From assembly GCA_021160945.1 (NCBI GenBank), contig JAGHBQ010000004.1, positions 1 to 5,112 on the forward strand: DNA of 5,112 nt, read 5' to 3'. The translations under genes and the position numbers were made by a program. The stretch is from Thermoplasmata archaeon (GTDB lineage Archaea > Thermoplasmatota > Thermoplasmata > Thermoplasmatales > Aciduliprofundaceae). The notes beneath the pieces were generated by a model. That model was not told where the DNA came from and ran no database searches. It saw only the letters and a list, made by a program, of their open reading frames with translations. Position 1 is the stretch's first letter, and each line of letters begins with the position of its first letter. Of the stretch, positions 4,358-5,112 are shown piece after piece.

Positions 4358-5107
4358 TCATCTCACCTCTACACTCCCTCCCTTGAGCAGAGGGGCAAGA
4401 AGAACACCTATGGAAGTAAGGTCAAGCACATACTTCGCTCTGGAATGCGTTGTTCCACGCATTTTTATTACCTGCAGGGTTCTGAGCAAATCCCCCCTCC
4501 TCTCCATATTGCCAAGAAGAATTATCCCATCCGCGATTGCCTCCTCCACCCCATATTGGGAGTAACCTTGAGCAGAGGGAAGTAACTCTGAGACCAGAAG
4601 TGTTGTGCAACCTATATCAGAGAGCTCCTTTCCCAGGTGAAGTATAAACTCTCTTATCTGTTCCTTAGATGTAAGGCGATAACATACGGAGGTTATTGAA
4701 TCTATAACTAGTCTTTTAATTCCAAGTTCCTTCACCATCTTTACTATCTGAGAGACAAGAACATTAACATCTTCAAGAGTAAACTCCAATTTTTCCAGTC
4801 CGAGTTTCACATATATTTCCTGAAGGTCCACTAGAATTAATTTTCTCTCTGTTATGAGTTTTTTATCGAAGAATTCGTAGTTTATCATATTTTCTACAAG
4901 TTTCTCGGGGGCTTCTGTGACAGAGATGTACATGGATCTCTCTCCCATAAGTGCGCCGTGAACTAAGAACTCAAGACTCAATGTAGTTTTTCCTGTTCCG
5001 CATGAGCCGGTGATAAGAACAGTATTACCCCGAGGTATTCCGCCATTCAATATGTGATCCAGACCTTCGATGCCGGTCCTACATCTCTCCCGATAAATTT
5101 CTACCAT
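4358..5107 (-). CDS. KaiC-like RecA-superfamily ATPase, intact (protein A)
   Basis: A single-domain KaiC-like (RAD55/COG0467) ATPase of 249 residues. The N-terminus has the family entry motif RTGIEGLDHILNGGIPRGN at 10-28. Walker A is GSCGTGKTT at 34-42 with Lys40 and Thr41 intact. YISVTEAPEKL at 60-70 matches the family's Y-V-S-F-E-E-S-P-E-Q-L; the second Glu (65) is kept and the first is Thr64. Walker B is RLVIDSITS at 132-140 with Asp136. RTLQVIKMRGTTH at 209-221 is the KaiC strand whose Lys215 and Arg217 reach the ATP of the neighbouring subunit in hexamers. Cytoplasmic, probably an oligomeric ring. Archaeal relatives are linked to signalling, motility (ArlH) or recombination, and the sequence does not choose among these. 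The start ATG at 5107 gives a normal-length N-terminus, but only five bases lie beyond it, so a further upstream start or upstream operon gene cannot be excluded. First visible gene of the leftward four-gene cluster. Confidence 0.9.
   Translation of the reverse strand: MVEIYRERCRTGIEGLDHILNGGIPRGNTVLITGSCGTGKTTLSLEFLVHGALMGERSMYISVTEAPEKLVENMINYEFFDKKLITERKLILVDLQEIYVKLGLEKLEFTLEDVNVLVSQIVKMVKELGIKRLVIDSITSVCYRLTSKEQIREFILHLGKELSDIGCTTLLVSELLPSAQGYSQYGVEEAIADGIILLGNMERRGDLLRTLQVIKMRGTTHSRAKYVLDLTSIGVLLAPLLKGGSVEVR
4363..4369 (-). promoter_or_regulatory. Shine-Dalgarno site for protein C
   Basis: The minus strand reads GAGGTGA, seven bases complementary to the 16S rRNA 3' end, six bases before the ATG at 4356 and within the last codons of gene A (Val-Glu-Val-Arg-stop). 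An ATG two bases nearer the site (4361-4359) opens only ATG-ATA-TGA and is not a usable start, so 4356 is supported. Confidence 0.75.
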
Positions 5108-5112
5108 CCTAT

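Noticed and set aside
4328..4610. Plus-strand frames at 4328-4585 and 4383-4565 and a minus-strand frame at 4422-4610.
   Set aside because: All lie within the KaiC-like gene A, whose motifs run through this region in another frame.
1..5112. RNA genes, CRISPR arrays, insertion sequences and long repeats.
   Set aside because: No cloverleaf-like sequence, no regular repeat-spacer pattern, no transposase motifs or terminal inverted repeats were seen, and coding sequence fills nearly all of the window.

Overview
The window reads as chromosomal DNA of a euryarchaeon, plausibly a thermophile of the Thermoplasmatota / Aciduliprofundum kind. The taxonomic guess is an inference from gene content, not a match. 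Support for Archaea: the archaeal AMP-recycling enzymes (ribose-1,5-bisphosphate isomerase, AMP phosphorylase), a DUF763 protein, KaiC/RadA-like ATPases, Shine-Dalgarno sites of the GGAGGTGA type only at genes inside operons, and AT-rich TATA-like boxes about 27 bases before start codons of first genes, as expected for leaderless archaeal transcripts. Gene density is very high: the only intergenic stretch of any size is 72 bases.

Left part (1-1362, all on the minus strand). A small YlbF-like helical protein is followed by ribose-1,5-bisphosphate isomerase and then by the first 29 codons of AMP phosphorylase, cut by the left edge. The AMP phosphorylase start is easy to miss: it is a TTG inside the 3' end of the isomerase gene, behind a perfect 10-base Shine-Dalgarno sequence. 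The two enzymes convert AMP plus phosphate to ribose-1,5-bisphosphate and then to ribulose-1,5-bisphosphate, which feeds a type III RuBisCO expected elsewhere in the genome. The isomerase seems to have its own leaderless promoter, whose TATA box overlaps the stop codon of the YlbF-like gene.

Middle (1363-1956). A 72-base divergent promoter region separates the YlbF-like gene from a plus-strand nitroreductase-family flavoprotein gene. That gene runs tail to tail into the next minus-strand operon, and the two stop codons overlap within four bases (CTAA).

Right part (1953-5107, minus strand). Four genes form one tightly packed operon: an intact KaiC-like ATPase (A), a 189-residue RecA-fold protein with no P-loop at all (C), a 250-residue KaiC-like protein whose Walker A motif has lost its Lys and Ser/Thr (B), and a DUF763 protein with a C-terminal helix-hairpin-helix. 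Spacing is +1 base, then two ATGA overlaps. The three RecA-fold proteins show graded loss of the ATP site. A has everything. B has lost the P-loop residues but keeps the glutamate after strand 2 and the trans-acting K-x-R pair. C keeps only the Walker B Asp. This is the most interesting content of the window: it could encode a mixed ring or regulated assembly of one ATPase with two pseudo-ATPases, working with a putative DNA-binding protein. That function is inference; gene order, overlaps and motif states are read directly from the sequence.
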